Below are positions 32,747 through 41,989 of a stretch of 64,000 nt of DNA, piece by piece; the stretch's first letter is position 1, and each line of letters opens with the position of its first letter. The stretch is taken from positions 1-64,000 of the forward strand of contig JANYKC010000095.1 in the NCBI GenBank assembly GCA_025358255.1. Direction: 5' to 3'. A model generated the notes under the pieces. That model was given only the letters and a program-made list of their open reading frames with translations. It made no database searches and had not been told where the DNA came from. The translations under genes were made by a program, and so were the position numbers. This DNA comes from Spirochaetaceae bacterium. Lineage in GTDB: Bacteria; Spirochaetota; Spirochaetia; Treponematales; Rectinemataceae.

Positions 32747-34150
32747 CTAGGCGAGGATGTTGACGCCGGAGCGCTGCCTTCCCGCCTGGTTCATCATGCC
32801 GGTCTCGGGAACGGCGGCCGCAAGGGATTCAAGACCCCGCCTTTCCGACCAGAATGGCTTCGCCATTCCGTCGGCGCCGCCCCGTCCTTCCCCATTGCCT
32901 TGCCCGCCTCCGCCGACCTGGACCTCAAGCCTCGCGGAATCAAAACCGCTCTGCTTGAAGGCGTCCTGGAGCTGCGCCATGTTCCGCTCGAATGCGTTCT
33001 TGGCGGCATCGGTTTCGACAATTATCTTCCCGCTAATACTGTTGTCGGCAAGCTGGAGCTCGATCTTGACCCCGCCCAGCGAATCAGGGTGGAGGCGCAG
33101 GCGAATGGTTCCCGAGTCACCGTCCCGCAGGACGATCCGCGCGCTCTGGACGAGTTCGCTGTTCCCTCCGTCCTGGAGCTTCTCTGCGAGGACAGAGGCA
33201 AAATCCCTCGAAGGCTGGGATAGCTCGGCGGGGGTCTTTCCCGCCTCGAAGCCGCGCTTGCCCTCTCCCTGGCCAATGGCCTGGTTTGGGGAGAGGTCCA
33301 TTTCAAGGTCGCGAACCCTTTCTGGAACCGGGGCTTGGCCGGAAACGGTCGCCGCGACCTCCCCTGCCTTGGCATCATGGCTTTTAGGATCCTTGCGGCG
33401 AAGGTCACTTACCGAGACTTTCGAGCTGTCGCCTTCGATCTTGGCGGCTTTTGCGTTGGCATTCCGAACCAGGCCGCTCGAGTTTTCATCTTCGGGGGGC
33501 GCGGCACCGTTCATCGCCGCGGCTTCCTTGGGGACAGTCCTCGCCGCCGCCATGGACTCCGGGATGACAGCTGCCAAGTCGCCTGCGCTGCTCCCTTCGA
33601 TTCCTGAGGGATCCATTTTTCCGGCAACGGCCGCTTTTTCCTTTGTGGCTTCCTCATTGGACTTGAGGGCTTCCGCCTTGGATGGCTCAAGCAATGCGTC
33701 TATAGCCTTGGCCTTGCCGTCGATCTTCCCAAGCTTGCCCTCGGCCGATTCCGTGGCCTGGGGAGCGGCAGGATCGCCTTCAGCGGCTGCACCACCCTGA
33801 AGCTTGGCCGATGACCGTCCCTTGAGGCCAAGGCCCGTCAGGCTGGCAAGGAGCGCCTTCTCTTTTGACCTGGAGGGGGCTTGTGCCTTTGAATCCGGAG
33901 CCTGGGCCTTGGCGAGGAAGGACGCGAACAGCGCCCCTGGATTCCCCGCTTCGACTTCGGCCGCATCGCGACGCTTGCCCACGGCAGGCTTTTCTTGTTG
34001 CCGGATTTCGGCAGAGGCCTGGTCTTGTCCGGCTTTCTTCCCTTCTTTTCTTGGGGCGAGGGATTTCTGTGCCGCCGCCTCCCCTTGGATCCGGGGTGCG
34101 GGAGTCTGTGCCTGCAACGTAGGCGCGCTCCTTTTCGCTTTCCGCGACAT
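32747..34150 (-). CDS. fliK: FliK, hook-length control protein
   Basis: 467 residues. The first 340 residues are low-complexity and rich in Ala, Lys, Glu and Pro, as in the ruler part of FliK. The C-terminal Flg_hook domain is clear (IRLRLHPDSLGGVKIELQLADNSISGKI, FERNMAQLQDAFKQSGFDSARLEVQ). It measures the hook and triggers the FlhB switch. In spirochaetes this gene was once called flbC. The last 30 residues are extra. Confidence 0.88.
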   Translation of the reverse strand: MSRKAKRSAPTLQAQTPAPRIQGEAAAQKSLAPRKEGKKAGQDQASAEIRQQEKPAVGKRRDAAEVEAGNPGALFASFLAKAQAPDSKAQAPSRSKEKALLASLTGLGLKGRSSAKLQGGAAAEGDPAAPQATESAEGKLGKIDGKAKAIDALLEPSKAEALKSNEEATKEKAAVAGKMDPSGIEGSSAGDLAAVIPESMAAARTVPKEAAAMNGAAPPEDENSSGLVRNANAKAAKIEGDSSKVSVSDLRRKDPKSHDAKAGEVAATVSGQAPVPERVRDLEMDLSPNQAIGQGEGKRGFEAGKTPAELSQPSRDFASVLAEKLQDGGNSELVQSARIVLRDGDSGTIRLRLHPDSLGGVKIELQLADNSISGKIIVETDAAKNAFERNMAQLQDAFKQSGFDSARLEVQVGGGGQGNGEGRGGADGMAKPFWSERRGLESLAAAVPETGMMNQAGRQRSGVNILA

Positions 34151-34175
34151 GCGGTCCGCCGGAGGCGCCTGGAAT

Positions 34176-34808
34176 TCAGTCCAGGGAACCCGGCTTGACC
34201 GCCATTTTTCTCTGGATCGTCGCTGAACGATCCACGGGCATGAGTGACAGCCAAAGCGATACGATCGACGTGGTTCCAGCAGCCTTGGCCTGGGCTTCCA
34301 CGGCGCGCAATGTATCGATCATCAGCTGGTCATCCATTCCGATCAGTATTCCCACCGCGCTCTTCGGCGGCATCCCGACAAGGTAAAGCGCGTTCTGGTC
34401 GATGTTGACCTTCCTATTGTCGTACTGTTTGACCTTCTCGTTGAACGATTTCTCTCGATCATCGAGGGACTTTGCCCGATCCTCGAGTTCTTGGGCCTTT
34501 TGCGCCACCTCGGCGTCCTTTTGCGCCAGTTCCTTGTCGCGCTTGTCGAGGCCTTCGCCGCGGATCTGCAATGACTCGAGCCGCTTGGCAGTCCTCTCCT
34601 CCTCGAGGAGGGAGGGAGCGTCGGCTGGTATCGAGGCCTTCGTGCGCGTGGTGATGCCCAGGGCCCGATAGACCGGGCCGAAAGCGGACTTGAGGTCCAA
34701 GAGGCCAAGATAGTCAAACCAAACCAGGCCACCCACGGCGATGACGAGGATGAGGAGGAAGAGCACGATTGCGCGCCCGAGTACACGGGGTCTTCCGAAA
34801 GAGGCCAT
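34176..34808 (-). CDS. flbB: FlbB, periplasmic-flagellum collar protein (MotE-like)
   Basis: 210 residues. One N-terminal TM helix (about 12-32, AIVLFLLILVIAVGGLVWFDYL), a long coiled coil (about 68-130, LDKRDKELAQKDAEVAQKAQELEDRAKSLDDREKSF, shown here only as its pattern of heptads), and a MotE/MgtE-N-like end (MPPKSAVGILIGMDDQLMIDTLRAVE). The place between fliJ and fliK is that of spirochaetal flbB, whose Borrelia product forms the base of the motor collar. It probably supports stator and collar assembly here as well. Confidence 0.85.
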   Translation of the reverse strand: MASFGRPRVLGRAIVLFLLILVIAVGGLVWFDYLGLLDLKSAFGPVYRALGITTRTKASIPADAPSLLEEERTAKRLESLQIRGEGLDKRDKELAQKDAEVAQKAQELEDRAKSLDDREKSFNEKVKQYDNRKVNIDQNALYLVGMPPKSAVGILIGMDDQLMIDTLRAVEAQAKAAGTTSIVSLWLSLMPVDRSATIQRKMAVKPGSLD

Positions 34809-34811
34809 GGT

Positions 34812-35252
34812 TCAATACCCCCCTGCTTCGACGGGCTTTCGCCTCGCCAGGTCGTCCAGGGACTTGGTCTCCGCGCGCTCGGCGGCGCGATAGTATTCAG
34901 CCTGACGACGCTCCTTGAGTTTTCCGATCGCTTCCCGGTCGCGGTGCCTCTCCACGTACTCGAGACGCGCCTTTTCCAGCTCCGCCTCGGCCACGACAAG
35001 CTCTCCAACTAGACGGTCACGCTCAAGATCCAGGCGCTTGATATAGAATTCCGAAGCGCGGTAGTCGGCTAAGTCGCGACCGGGAGCGAACATGTCTCGG
35101 CTTGCCTTGGCCTTCGACTCCGCGACGGCCTGGAGGCGCCCCTCGAGCAGGGCCTTGCGCCCTGCCTTTTGGGCAAGGACGAGCTCTGCCCTCCTTTCAT
35201 GATACGCACGAAGCTCGAGGAGCTTCTCGAGCTTGAAGGCGAAACGTTTCAT
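34812..35252 (-). CDS. fliJ: FliJ, export chaperone-escort protein
   Basis: 146 residues, nearly all alpha-helical coiled coil, starting MKRFAFKLEKLLELRAYHERRAE, the usual FliJ opening. It links the FliI ATPase to FlhA. Its ATG overlaps the fliI stop by four bases. Confidence 0.9.
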   Translation of the reverse strand: MKRFAFKLEKLLELRAYHERRAELVLAQKAGRKALLEGRLQAVAESKAKASRDMFAPGRDLADYRASEFYIKRLDLERDRLVGELVVAEAELEKARLEYVERHRDREAIGKLKERRQAEYYRAAERAETKSLDDLARRKPVEAGGY

Positions 35253-36742
35253 TCGCGGCCCTGCGCAGCGAGGACGCTGGCGGCGGAGCTGACTTGGGCG
35301 GCAGGGCCTCCCGTCGTGGCCGGGGACAAGGGGAGAGGACTGGCTGCGGGGGCCGCCTTGACGGGGATGGCCGAGGGCCTCACCCGCGTATCGCCGCCGA
35401 CGGCGGCTTCCGCGAGCTCCTCGCGGGGGATGGAAATGCCGGCGATGCCGCCGAGCTTGACCAGGGTGTCGGCGATGGGAGCCGGGTCATCGACGGCTTG
35501 CTGAAGGAATTGCTCGAGCGGCTCGCGTCGGGAGATGGCTTCGTCGACATTGGCGCTGGTGCCTTTCACGTAGGCGCCTATCGTGATCATGTCCTCGTTT
35601 TCCTCGTAGAGGGCCATCATCCTCCTCGCATAGCCCATGGCCTTGCGCGTCTCTGGCCCGGTGACGGCTCCGGTGAGGCGGGAGATCGACTTGAGGACGT
35701 CCACCGCCGGGTAATGGTAGCCCTGCGCAAGGCGGCGGGACAGGACGATGTGGCCATCGAGGATACCGCGCACGGTATCGGCGACCGGCTCGTCCATGTC
35801 GTCTCCGTCCACGAGGATCGTGTAGATTCCGGTGATGGAGCCCTTCTCCGAAGTGCCAGATCGCTCCAGGAGCTTGGGCATGGAATCGAATACGGAAGGC
35901 GTGTAGCCGCGCGTCGCCGGCGGCTCGCCGGTGGCCAGGCCGATCTCGCGCTGGGCACGGGCGAATCGCGTCACCGAGTCCAGGAGGAGCATGACGTCCT
36001 TTCCCTGGTCGCGGAAATACTCGCTGACCGCCGCCGCGACATAGGCGCCCCGAAGCCGCGCCAGGGGCGGCGTGTCCGAGGTGGAGACGATGACCACGGA
36101 CCGTGCCAGCCCCTCCACGCCGAGGTCATTCTCGATGAACTCGCGGACTTCGCGGCCGCGCTCGCCGATCAGCGCGATGACATTGACGTCCGCGTCCGTG
36201 TTCCTCGCGATCATGCCCAGGAGGGTGGACTTGCCGACCCCTGAGCCCGAGAATATACCCACACGCTGGCCGCGCCCCATGGGAATCATGCCGTCGATCG
36301 CCCGCACGCCGGTGACGATTCGGCGCGTTATGCGCTTCCTCGTGAGGGCGTTGGGGGGGCGCGCGACGGCCGGATAGCGCAGGTCGCTCGAGATGTCGCC
36401 CTTTCCGTCCTGTGGACGTCCCATGCAGTCGAGGACCCGCCCAAGGAGGCGATCCGACACGGGCACGGAGAGCAGCTCGCCGGTGGCGATGACGGGGCAG
36501 CCGACCTCGATGCCTTCGAGGCCCTCGTAGCACATCAGCTGGACCGCGTCCTCGCGGAGGCCCACGACCTCGGCGAAGGCACTCTTGCCCAGGCGCGGCG
36601 CGACGATCTGGCAGACCTCGCCGATGACGGCCTGGGGGCCGTGGCTTTCGATGAGGAGGCCGAGGACCTTGGTGACGCGGCCCACGTACTTGATCGGGTC
36701 CGTCCGCTCGACGGCGGAGAAATACTTCGAGAAGGTGTCCAT
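35249..36742 (-). CDS. fliI: FliI, flagellum-specific ATPase
   Basis: 497 residues. The F1-beta-like ATPase has Walker A GIFSGSGVGKSTLLG, Walker B MLLLDSVTRFARAQREIG, and the motif GEPPATRGYTPSVFDSMPKLLERSG. It powers loading of export substrates. A 45-residue Ala/Pro/Ser-rich tail (after about 450) is extra compared with ordinary FliI of about 440 residues. Confidence 0.96.
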   Translation of the reverse strand: MDTFSKYFSAVERTDPIKYVGRVTKVLGLLIESHGPQAVIGEVCQIVAPRLGKSAFAEVVGLREDAVQLMCYEGLEGIEVGCPVIATGELLSVPVSDRLLGRVLDCMGRPQDGKGDISSDLRYPAVARPPNALTRKRITRRIVTGVRAIDGMIPMGRGQRVGIFSGSGVGKSTLLGMIARNTDADVNVIALIGERGREVREFIENDLGVEGLARSVVIVSTSDTPPLARLRGAYVAAAVSEYFRDQGKDVMLLLDSVTRFARAQREIGLATGEPPATRGYTPSVFDSMPKLLERSGTSEKGSITGIYTILVDGDDMDEPVADTVRGILDGHIVLSRRLAQGYHYPAVDVLKSISRLTGAVTGPETRKAMGYARRMMALYEENEDMITIGAYVKGTSANVDEAISRREPLEQFLQQAVDDPAPIADTLVKLGGIAGISIPREELAEAAVGGDTRVRPSAIPVKAAPAASPLPLSPATTGGPAAQVSSAASVLAAQGRE

Positions 36743-36746
36743 GCCG

Positions 36747-37670
36747 CTAGCCCTGGGCTTTCCCGCGGGCCTTGATGGGAGCCACCTCGAGGATCTTCTC
36801 CTCGAGCTCGCGCAACTGGCTCGCGATCCTCGCGTCGATCTCGCCGAAATCCGTCTCGATCACGCAGCCGCCGCGGTCGATCGTCGTGTCCTCGATGACC
36901 TGGACCTTCTTGGCGTTCTCGGTGAGCTGGACAAAATCCTTGATGTGCTCGGTGGCAAGCTCGAGGTCCGCGAGGTTGACCCGGATGATGACGTCGCTCT
37001 TGGTCTTGAGCTTGCGCAGCGCCTGGGCGATGTTCTGCACCACGACGCTCTTCTGGTTCTCGCTGATGACCTTGACCACCTTCTTGGAGATGAGGAGGAC
37101 CAGCTCCACGACCTGGGCCTCGGCCTCGTCGAGGATCTCGCCGCGCTTGGTCATGGCCCGTTCGAGCACGACGTGGAGACGGTCGACCAGTCGCTGGACT
37201 TCGGCCCGTCCCTCACGGAAACCCTCCTCGCGGCCCTCTTCCCTCCCGCGCTTCGATGCCTCCCGCTCGGCGGCATCGAGCTTCGCCGCCGCCGTCGCCT
37301 CGAGCTCGGCCACGCGGCGCTCCGCATCGCCCACGACGCGGCCGGCCTCTTCCTCGGCTTCCTGCCGGAGCTTCTGCGCCTGGTTGGTCTTGCGCCGCAC
37401 CTCCTCGAAGGCGGCGGCCTCGGCCTCCGCGCGGATGGCATCAGCCTCGGCTTGCGCGCCGGCCATCATCCCCCCCCGCTCCCTGTCCCATTGGGCCTTG
37501 AAAGCCTCCGCCTCGCGGCGCAAGTCATCGGCGGTCGGGCCTTCGTAGACGGCGGCCTCCTCGATGGCTTCCGGTTCGTCGGCTTCCAGGACCTGCTCCT
37601 GGCCGTGGCCGAGGAGGAGTGTCGACTGCAGGGCGACGATCTCGCCCGGCCTGAATACCGTCTTGGCCAT
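36747..37670 (-). CDS. fliH: FliH, FliI regulator and export stalk
   Basis: 307 residues: an acidic N-terminal part, a long Ala/Glu/Arg coiled coil (about 50-165), and the C-terminal FliH/VATP-E domain (LVLLISKKVVKVISENQKSVVVQNIAQALRKLK, GGCVIETDFGEIDARI). It binds FliI and FliN. GGGGGAGG precedes the ATG. The strong Ala/Glu bias explains long open frames on the opposite strand. Confidence 0.92.
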   Translation of the reverse strand: MAKTVFRPGEIVALQSTLLLGHGQEQVLEADEPEAIEEAAVYEGPTADDLRREAEAFKAQWDRERGGMMAGAQAEADAIRAEAEAAAFEEVRRKTNQAQKLRQEAEEEAGRVVGDAERRVAELEATAAAKLDAAEREASKRGREEGREEGFREGRAEVQRLVDRLHVVLERAMTKRGEILDEAEAQVVELVLLISKKVVKVISENQKSVVVQNIAQALRKLKTKSDVIIRVNLADLELATEHIKDFVQLTENAKKVQVIEDTTIDRGGCVIETDFGEIDARIASQLRELEEKILEVAPIKARGKAQG

Positions 37671-37707
37671 TATGCCGCCTCCCCCGCCCTAACGCACGAG
37701 CCCAAGG

Positions 37708-37733
37708 CCCCCGCGACCGCGGGTCGCGAGGGG
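37708..37733. other. Strong GC hairpin between fliG and fliH
   Basis: CCCC-CGCGACC-GCG-GGTCGCG-A-GGGG: 11 paired bases with one bulged A and a three-base loop, in a 78-bp gap. No T tract follows on the minus strand, so a role in mRNA stability or processing is more likely than termination. Confidence 0.5.
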
Positions 37734-37748
37734 TGAAGGCGACGGATA

Positions 37749-38843
37749 TCACTGCACAAGTTCGTCTCCTTCTCCGCGCGAGATGATGATCTCGCCGGTC
37801 TCCTCGAGGTGCCTGATGATCGATACGATCTTCTGCTGGGCCTCCTCGACGTCCTTGAGACGGACAGGCCCCATGTACTCCATGTCTTCCTTGAGCATCG
37901 AGGCCGCGCGCTTGCTCATGTTCTTGTAGATCTTCTCGCATACCTCGTTGTCCACGCCCTTGAGGGCCTTGGCCAGTTCCTGCCCATCGACCTCGCGGAG
38001 GACTTTCTGGATGGAACGGTCGTCGAGGAGGACGATGTCCTCGAAGACGAACATCTTCTTCTTGATCTCCTCGGCCAGCTCGGGGCTGTCCTCCTCGAGG
38101 GCCTCGATGATGCCCTTCTCCGAGGTGCGGTCGACCAGGTTGAGGATGCCGACAATGGAATCGACGCCGCCTGCCGCGGTGAAATCCTCGCTCGACAGGG
38201 TCGAGAGCTTCTTCTCGAGGACCCGCTCGACCTCGCGGAGGACTTCCGGGGAGGTCCGGTCCATGCTGGCGATGCGCTTGGCCACGTCCGATTGCACATC
38301 GTGGGGAAGCTTCTGGAGGATATAGGCCGCCTTGCCCGGTTCGAGGTAGGCGAGGATGAGCGAAATCGTCTGGGGATGCTCGGTCTGGATGAAGTTCAGG
38401 AGGTGGGCCGGATCGGTCCGGCGGATGAAATCGAAGGGCCGGACCTGGAGGCTGGAGGTCAGGCGGTTGATCACATCTATGGCTTTCTGGCTTCCAAGCG
38501 CCTTCTCGAGGAGCTCCCTGGCGTAGTCGATGCCGCCCGAGGAGATGAACTCCTGGGCCATCATGAGCTCCTGGAACTCGGCGAGGACGGCATCCTTCTG
38601 GTCGGGCTCGACCGTCTCGAGGCGGGCGATCTCGAAGGTCAGCGTCTCGATCTCGTCCTCGCGCAGGTGCTTGAATATCTCCGCCGATATCTCGGAACCC
38701 AGGGATACAAGGAAGATGGCCGCCTTCTGTCGGCCGTTCATGTCCTTGACGTTGCGAGGTCCCGCTTTCTTGGATGGTGCAGGGCCTCCGCCCTGGGCCT
38801 GCTGGCCTCCCCTCCCACCCTTGGCCTGGGCTTGCTGAGCCAT
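37749..38843 (-). CDS. fliG: FliG, flagellar rotor protein
   Basis: 364 residues. An extra Gln/Gly/Lys-rich N-terminus (about 1-33) precedes the FliG N domain (GRQKAAIFLVSLGSEISAEIFKHL), the EHPQ motif (TEHPQTISLILAYLEP) and the C-terminal torque helix region (VLREVDGQELAKALKGVDNEVCEKIYKNMSKRAASMLKED). It contacts FliF, FliM and the stator. GGAGG precedes the ATG; fliF ends 4 bp upstream. Confidence 0.96.
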   Translation of the reverse strand: MAQQAQAKGGRGGQQAQGGGPAPSKKAGPRNVKDMNGRQKAAIFLVSLGSEISAEIFKHLREDEIETLTFEIARLETVEPDQKDAVLAEFQELMMAQEFISSGGIDYARELLEKALGSQKAIDVINRLTSSLQVRPFDFIRRTDPAHLLNFIQTEHPQTISLILAYLEPGKAAYILQKLPHDVQSDVAKRIASMDRTSPEVLREVERVLEKKLSTLSSEDFTAAGGVDSIVGILNLVDRTSEKGIIEALEEDSPELAEEIKKKMFVFEDIVLLDDRSIQKVLREVDGQELAKALKGVDNEVCEKIYKNMSKRAASMLKEDMEYMGPVRLKDVEEAQQKIVSIIRHLEETGEIIISRGEGDELVQ

Positions 38844-38846
38844 CGT

Positions 38847-40553
38847 TTATTCCTCCCTGATCCAGGTCCGGATGAGCTGGGCGACATCCTCCGGATGCTC
38901 CTTGGCCATGTTGATGGCGTGCTCCTGGAGCTCGAGTCGCTTGCGCTCCTCGACGGACATCGACACCTCGATATTCTGTTCCTCCGCCTGGCGGATCGCG
39001 TTCTCCCTGAGCATCTGCTGCTCGAGCGCCCGCTTCTCCTCCTGGATGCGGCGGCGCCGCTCAAGCTCGCGGGAAACCACGCGCCAGACGATGAATCCGA
39101 TCATGAGCCCCGCGAGGCCCACGAGGGAATACAGTATTATGCTGTTTACCTGCTGCTGGCGGAAGTAGCCCTGGTCTTCGGTGTTGAACTGCGAAGTGCG
39201 GTCATAGCTGATGTTCTGCACCGCGACGGTGTCGCCTCGGGCCTTGTCGAACCCTATGGCGCCCTGCACGAGGGATTCGGCCTGCTTGAGCTCCTCGGAC
39301 TGGATAGGCACGTACTCACGGTCGATGCCGCCCTGGGGACGCACCTTGACCTTGCCCTTGTCGTCGTATTTCCAGCGCCAGACGCCATCGATGTTCACGG
39401 AGACCGTGACCCGCTTGATGCTCGGGGAGACATCCTCCTCGATGTTGCGCTTGTTGATCTCCTCGTTCTGGGTAAGCTGGGACTGGGTCATCTTGCCCAC
39501 CGAGTTCTGGAGGTCCTTGTAGGCGGGGGCGGTCTGCCCCTCGGCTCCAGCGGGGCCCTCGGGGTTGAAGCCCGTGCCCTCCCACTGGGTGGACGAGGTG
39601 GTCTTGGACCTGGTGACCGAGGCGACAATCTCCGAATCGTCGTAGGGAGAGCCGGGGGTCCTCGGCTTGATCGTGATGGGGTAGAACTCCTCGGCCTTCA
39701 CGTTCTTCTTCGACATGTCCATGTCGATCTTGATCGAGAGGTCGCGGACGCGGTCGGCGGTGTAGATCTGCTGGAGGGCCTTGAGGACGAGGGCCCGGTA
39801 TTGGCTCTCGAGGTCACGGATGAGCCTCTGCTCCTTCTTGGTCCTCTCGAGGCGGTCGAAATCGGCCATGTTGAGGAAGTCGTTGAGGACGATGCCGTTC
39901 TGGTCCGTGATCACGATGTTCTCGCCCGAAAGGCCGGCTATCGCGAAGGTGAGGATCTTCTGGACGCCTTCCACCTTCTTCCGGTTGGTCGCGATGTCCG
40001 ACCCCGGCTTGGGGAAGATGATGACGCTGGCGGTGACCGCGCGCTGGTCGGCCGTGAAGAGCTCCTTCTCCGGCATGACGATGGTCACGTTCGCCTTGTC
40101 GATGTCGTCGAGCGCCTCGATCTGGTTGCGGACCTGGGAGGTCACCGCGCGCTGGAGGTTGACGTTCCTCTCGAAGTCGGTGATGGTCCAGCGCTCCATG
40201 TCGAAGATGGCCCAGGGATCGGTGCCCTTCGGGATGAGGTCTTCGCTGATGAGGAGGCTCTTGGCGTGCGTGGCCGTCTTCTCGTCCTTGACGAGGATGA
40301 TGTTGTTCTCGGCGACCTGGTAGCTGATCCCCGCCGTATCGAGGCGGTTGGTGATCGCCCGCAGCTCGTCCTCGGACTTTATTGGAGTGCCGATGAGCTT
40401 GACCATCGTGGGCGCCGCGGATACGCGGAGGAGGATGACCAGGGCTACGACCGCCACAAGGATGATGCCACCGAGAATCAGCTTCTGGACGAGGCTCCAC
40501 TTGCCCCAAAGGGCCCGGACCTGTCCCGCGAACTTCTTGAACCACTCGTTCAT
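38847..40553 (-). CDS. fliF: FliF, MS-ring protein
   Basis: 568 residues. The first TM helix is at about 23-43 (LILGGIILVAVVALVILLRV). Secretin-like/ring-building motifs follow (FERNVNLQRAVTSQVRNQIEALDDIDKANVTIVMPE). A second TM helix is at about 453-475 (IILYSLVGLAGLMIGFIVWRVV), and the FliG-binding cytoplasmic tail is at the end (NMAKEHPEDVAQLIRTWIRE). It is the base on which the export gate and C-ring build. Confidence 0.97.
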   Translation of the reverse strand: MNEWFKKFAGQVRALWGKWSLVQKLILGGIILVAVVALVILLRVSAAPTMVKLIGTPIKSEDELRAITNRLDTAGISYQVAENNIILVKDEKTATHAKSLLISEDLIPKGTDPWAIFDMERWTITDFERNVNLQRAVTSQVRNQIEALDDIDKANVTIVMPEKELFTADQRAVTASVIIFPKPGSDIATNRKKVEGVQKILTFAIAGLSGENIVITDQNGIVLNDFLNMADFDRLERTKKEQRLIRDLESQYRALVLKALQQIYTADRVRDLSIKIDMDMSKKNVKAEEFYPITIKPRTPGSPYDDSEIVASVTRSKTTSSTQWEGTGFNPEGPAGAEGQTAPAYKDLQNSVGKMTQSQLTQNEEINKRNIEEDVSPSIKRVTVSVNIDGVWRWKYDDKGKVKVRPQGGIDREYVPIQSEELKQAESLVQGAIGFDKARGDTVAVQNISYDRTSQFNTEDQGYFRQQQVNSIILYSLVGLAGLMIGFIVWRVVSRELERRRRIQEEKRALEQQMLRENAIRQAEEQNIEVSMSVEERKRLELQEHAINMAKEHPEDVAQLIRTWIREE

Positions 40554-40640
40554 GTCCCCCCCAGCGCGGATCCGCAGGGACCCGCTCCTTATTCATTCTC
40601 GCTTTCAATCCGCGACGCGCTTCCCCTTTGTCGCCCGAAG

Positions 40641-40658
40641 CCGCCTTCCCCAAGGCGG
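40641..40658. other. Hairpin in the fliE-fliF gap
   Basis: CCGCCTT-CCCC-AAGGCGG, perfect 7-bp arms with a four-base loop, in the 138-bp space between fliE and fliF. No T run follows. Together with the hairpins elsewhere in the operon it may mark mRNA processing or stability points. Confidence 0.45.
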
Positions 40659-40691
40659 AATCATGGCAAGGTCGCTGCGCGCGGCCAGCCC

Positions 40692-41033
40692 TTACCGTAT
40701 ATTGATGATGTCCTTCCACGCGGTCACGACGCGCGAAAGGAGGGTCTTGGCGAGGTTGAGCGAGAGGCTCGCCTCGGCCATCGCCATCGTCACTTGGTGC
40801 ACGTCGACGGATTCAGGATCCACCAGCGCCTGCTTTATCAGGTCATTGCTCGAGGCCTGGTCCGCGTTCACGCTGTCCAGGGCCTTGAGCATCGCGCTCT
40901 CGAAAGATCCCGCGCCGGCGTCCTTCACGCCGGAGGCCTTGTCCGCGAGGCCGTTCGCAGTGTAATGCAGGGGGTTGGTTCGCGCAAGCTGGACGAGGTC
41001 GCCGCCAGCGACATTGATCGGCATTATTGCCAT
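40692..41033 (-). CDS. fliE: FliE, rod-MS ring junction protein
   Basis: 113 residues. The C-terminal pattern DPESVDVHQVTMAMAEASLSLNLAKTLLSRVVTAWKDI is the FliE hallmark. It is the first exported protein and joins the MS-ring and rod. It lies 5 bp after flgC. Confidence 0.95.
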   Translation of the reverse strand: MAIMPINVAGGDLVQLARTNPLHYTANGLADKASGVKDAGAGSFESAMLKALDSVNADQASSNDLIKQALVDPESVDVHQVTMAMAEASLSLNLAKTLLSRVVTAWKDIINIR

Positions 41034-41038
41034 TTATG

Positions 41039-41494
41039 CTACCTTCCTATCTCGAGGGCTTTCAGGAACATGGCCTTGGAGCCGTCGGCTATGGACGCGT
41101 TCGCCTCGTAGGCGCGGGACGCGGCGATGAGGTCCACCATTTCCGTCACGATATTGACGTTGGGCATTTCTACATAGCCCGCGTTCGGTCCGCTCTTGAG
41201 CGCATCGGGATGGGTCGGGTCGTACTTGAGGATGGGCAGGCTCTTGTCCTTCTCGACTCCCGAGACGATGACGCCCTTGCCTATGCCCTTGTCCATCTGT
41301 GCCGGCTGGAAAGGCAGGCGGAAATACTGCTGCCCTGTCCGCGGCCTCAGGATGACTCTGCTGCGCTTGAAGGGGCCGCCTTCGGCGGTCCTTGTCGTCG
41401 AGGCGTTCGCGATGTTGTCGGAGATGACATCGGTGCGCAGCTTCTCGGCGGTCATTCCGGAAGCGGCTATGTTGATCGAGCTGAAAAGTCCCAT
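41039..41494 (-). CDS. flgC: FlgC, proximal rod protein
   Basis: 151 residues with the N-terminal rod motif (INIAASGMTAEKLRTDVISDNIANASTTRT) and the C-terminal partner (NVVTEMVDLIAASRAYEANASIADGSKAM, with I for V in places). It polymerises in the proximal rod. It lies 17 bp after flgB. Confidence 0.96.
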   Translation of the reverse strand: MGLFSSINIAASGMTAEKLRTDVISDNIANASTTRTAEGGPFKRSRVILRPRTGQQYFRLPFQPAQMDKGIGKGVIVSGVEKDKSLPILKYDPTHPDALKSGPNAGYVEMPNVNIVTEMVDLIAASRAYEANASIADGSKAMFLKALEIGR

Positions 41495-41511
41495 TTACGT
41501 CGCCTCCTTGG

Positions 41512-41931
41512 TCACTTGAGGACCTGGTTGACCTGGTTGAACTCGAAATTCGCCGCCTGCGTCATGAGGGTGTACTGGAGCTGGTTCCGCAGGCTATCCA
41601 TGAACTCCTGCTCGGGATCGACGTTGTTGCCGTTGTTCTTGGCTGTCGTGGCCCAATCGAGCACCCGGCGGGGTTCCACGGCCTTCCAGTCAACGGCCTT
41701 GCCGATCTGGATGTGCTTAGGATTCGTGACCGCGAGCTCAAGGACCGGTTTCTGGACCTCGGACTCGAGGGCTTTCTTGAGAGAGGCCTCGAAATTCACG
41801 GTGGACCGCTTGAAGTTGGGAACGTCGGCATTCGCGACGTTGTCCGCGATCACCTCCCTGCGCATGATGGAAACGTCCATCGAACGCTTCAGGAGGCCTA
41901 TGCTTTTTCCGAAGTCGCTGCCCTCGAACAT
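41512..41931 (-). CDS. flgB: FlgB, proximal rod protein
   Basis: 139 residues, starting MFEGSDFGKSIGLLKRSMDVSIMRREVIADNVANADVPNFKR, given here in part as family evidence: the ADNVANADVPNFKR element is the rod consensus. ATG 41931 has GAGGAG 8 nt upstream; a longer upstream frame is non-homologous and overlaps hslU. It is the first gene of the flagellar block. Confidence 0.95.
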   Translation of the reverse strand: MFEGSDFGKSIGLLKRSMDVSIMRREVIADNVANADVPNFKRSTVNFEASLKKALESEVQKPVLELAVTNPKHIQIGKAVDWKAVEPRRVLDWATTAKNNGNNVDPEQEFMDSLRNQLQYTLMTQAANFEFNQVNQVLK

Positions 41932-41989
41932 CCCGTTTCTCCTCTTTCGGGAGGGAGGATTCCGGATCCCTCCTCTCCCCCTCATATCC

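Noticed and set aside
37809-41111. A 1100-codon open frame on the plus strand opposite fliE, fliF and fliG
   Set aside because: It is antisense to three well-supported genes. It is open because high-GC genes rarely use the codons whose complements are stops (TTA, CTA, TCA). Its translation is a low-complexity run of Leu, Asp, Val and Gly.
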